From Parabacteroides goldsteinii DSM 19448 = WAL 12034 (GTDB taxonomy: Bacteria > Bacteroidota > Bacteroidia > Bacteroidales > Tannerellaceae), in contig NZ_KQ033912.1 in NCBI RefSeq assembly GCF_000969835.1, positions 503,851-567,850 on the forward strand: DNA of 64,000 nucleotides. Direction: 5' to 3'. Made by a program: the position numbers and the translations under genes. Shown one piece after another: positions 63,390 through 64,000 of the stretch. How positions within the stretch are numbered: the stretch's first letter is position 1; each line of letters opens with the position of its first letter. The notes beneath the pieces were generated by a model. It was not told the origin of the DNA. It ran no database searches and saw only the letters and a program-made list of their open reading frames with translations.

Positions 63390-64000
63390 ATGAAAACAGT
63401 ACCTTTTGAACAAGTCATCCTCCGGGGTTGTGGAATAGATGTCCACAAGGACATGGTAGTTGCTACGATAAGTGGCGAAGGTCTCAAAACTGAAACCCGC
63501 AGTTACAAGACCTTCAGTAGTTCTTTGACAGAATTAAAAGAATGGTTATTATCCAGTGGCATTACGCATGTAGCCATGGAAAGTACCGGTGTTTACTGGA
63601 AGCCGGTTTATAAGATTCTTGAATGTCCTGATATGAAAGTCTGGATCGTGAACGCACGGCACATCAAGTATGTTCCCGGGCACAAAACGGATAAAAAGGA
63701 TAGTGCCTGGATTTGCAAACTGCTTTTAGCAGGTTTGTTGAAACCGAGTTATATCCCGGAGCGTGAACAACGTGAGCTTCGTGATTTAACCCGTTACCGT
63801 AACAAGTTGATCCAGCATGTATCTTCTGAGAAAAACCGTATTGTTCGTATCCTGGAAGATTGTAACATCAAACTTTCCAGCGTGGTGTGCAGCCTGGACG
63901 GAGTCGTGGCGAACAAGCTGATAGATATGTTGATCGATAAGGGTCATGTAACAATGGATGACATAACTTGCATCTATCATAAAAAACTTGAAGCCAGTCC
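63390..64000 (+). mobile_element. IS110-family transposase (3' part outside window)
   Basis: The frame starts MKTVPFEQVILRGCGIDVHK and continues without a stop to the window edge (203 codons). The RuvC-like DEDD catalytic residues of IS110 transposases are visible: Asp17 in GIDVHKD, Glu64 in AMESTGVYW, and Asp101 and Asp104 in KTDKKDSAW. The C-terminal serine domain is beyond the edge. IS110 elements insert through a bridge RNA encoded in the flank, usually upstream or downstream of the gene. The 63215-63389 stretch before it could hold the left end and bridge RNA, but I cannot place the boundary. The gene looks intact as far as seen. Confidence 0.88.

Overview
The window looks like a Bacteroidales chromosome, most likely Parabacteroides or a close relative. 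The evidence is four SusC/SusD-type outer-membrane nutrient systems, two ECF sigma/FecR pairs, Bacteroidetes -7/-33 promoters of the form TTTG-N19-21-TAnnTTTG (clearest before gdhA), partial haem biosynthesis (HemN and HemG only), and a large exported protein with a C-terminal domain I associate with Parabacteroides surface proteins. The genus is inferred from gene content, not from a marker gene.

Layout. 1-10.7 kb (minus strand): an ECF sigma factor, FecR, a SusC with an STN domain, SusD, a second SusC without STN, and a second SusD cut by the window edge. 10.9-14.6 kb: a two-gene unit (HU-like DNA-binding protein and macrodomain-like protein) divergent from a housekeeping unit (DUF5063 protein, DEDD exonuclease, RlmI-type methyltransferase). 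Between the two lies an array of 22-bp iteron-like repeats. 14.7-25.5 kb (minus): gdhA, two small membrane proteins, hemG, hemN and an MFS permease, then a 41-bp tandem repeat array and two tandem paralogous TonB receptors. This looks like a porphyrin or iron acquisition block. 25.7-28.5 kb: an island-like stretch with a large multidomain protein ending in an OTU-type cysteine protease, followed by a decayed AAA-ATPase/nuclease pseudogene. 28.5-38.2 kb (minus): a LuxR-type regulator with a degenerate RIC/hemerythrin-like partner, a sugar isomerase with a Gfo/Idh/MocA oxidoreductase (the latter with a Tat-like signal), a tetrahaem-cytochrome/SUMF1 fusion, a GH2 beta-galactosidase and another Gfo/Idh/MocA oxidoreductase. 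38.4-43.5 kb: a third SusC/SusD pair. 44.0-49.3 kb: an XRE regulator, a CCA-adding enzyme, a lipoprotein and a large secreted surface protein.

49.8-52.0 kb holds an APH-kinase/RapZ-C fusion overlapping a MurU-like nucleotidyltransferase. This pair probably recycles or activates an amino sugar. 52.0-63.2 kb is a second ECF sigma/FecR-controlled locus. Its SusC/SusD pair is followed by two endonuclease/exonuclease/phosphatase-fold enzymes, one carrying a LamG domain, and a metallophosphoesterase. No glycoside hydrolase is present, so the locus probably serves a phosphodiester-containing nutrient. The window ends inside an IS110-family transposase.

The strongest candidates for new biology are the OTU protease protein (25720-27591), the phosphodiesterase-type PUL (52-63 kb), and three unexplained ordered repeat arrays: 22-bp repeats at 12002-12067, 41-bp repeats at 20784-20978, and 22-bp palindromic repeats at 49548-49613.
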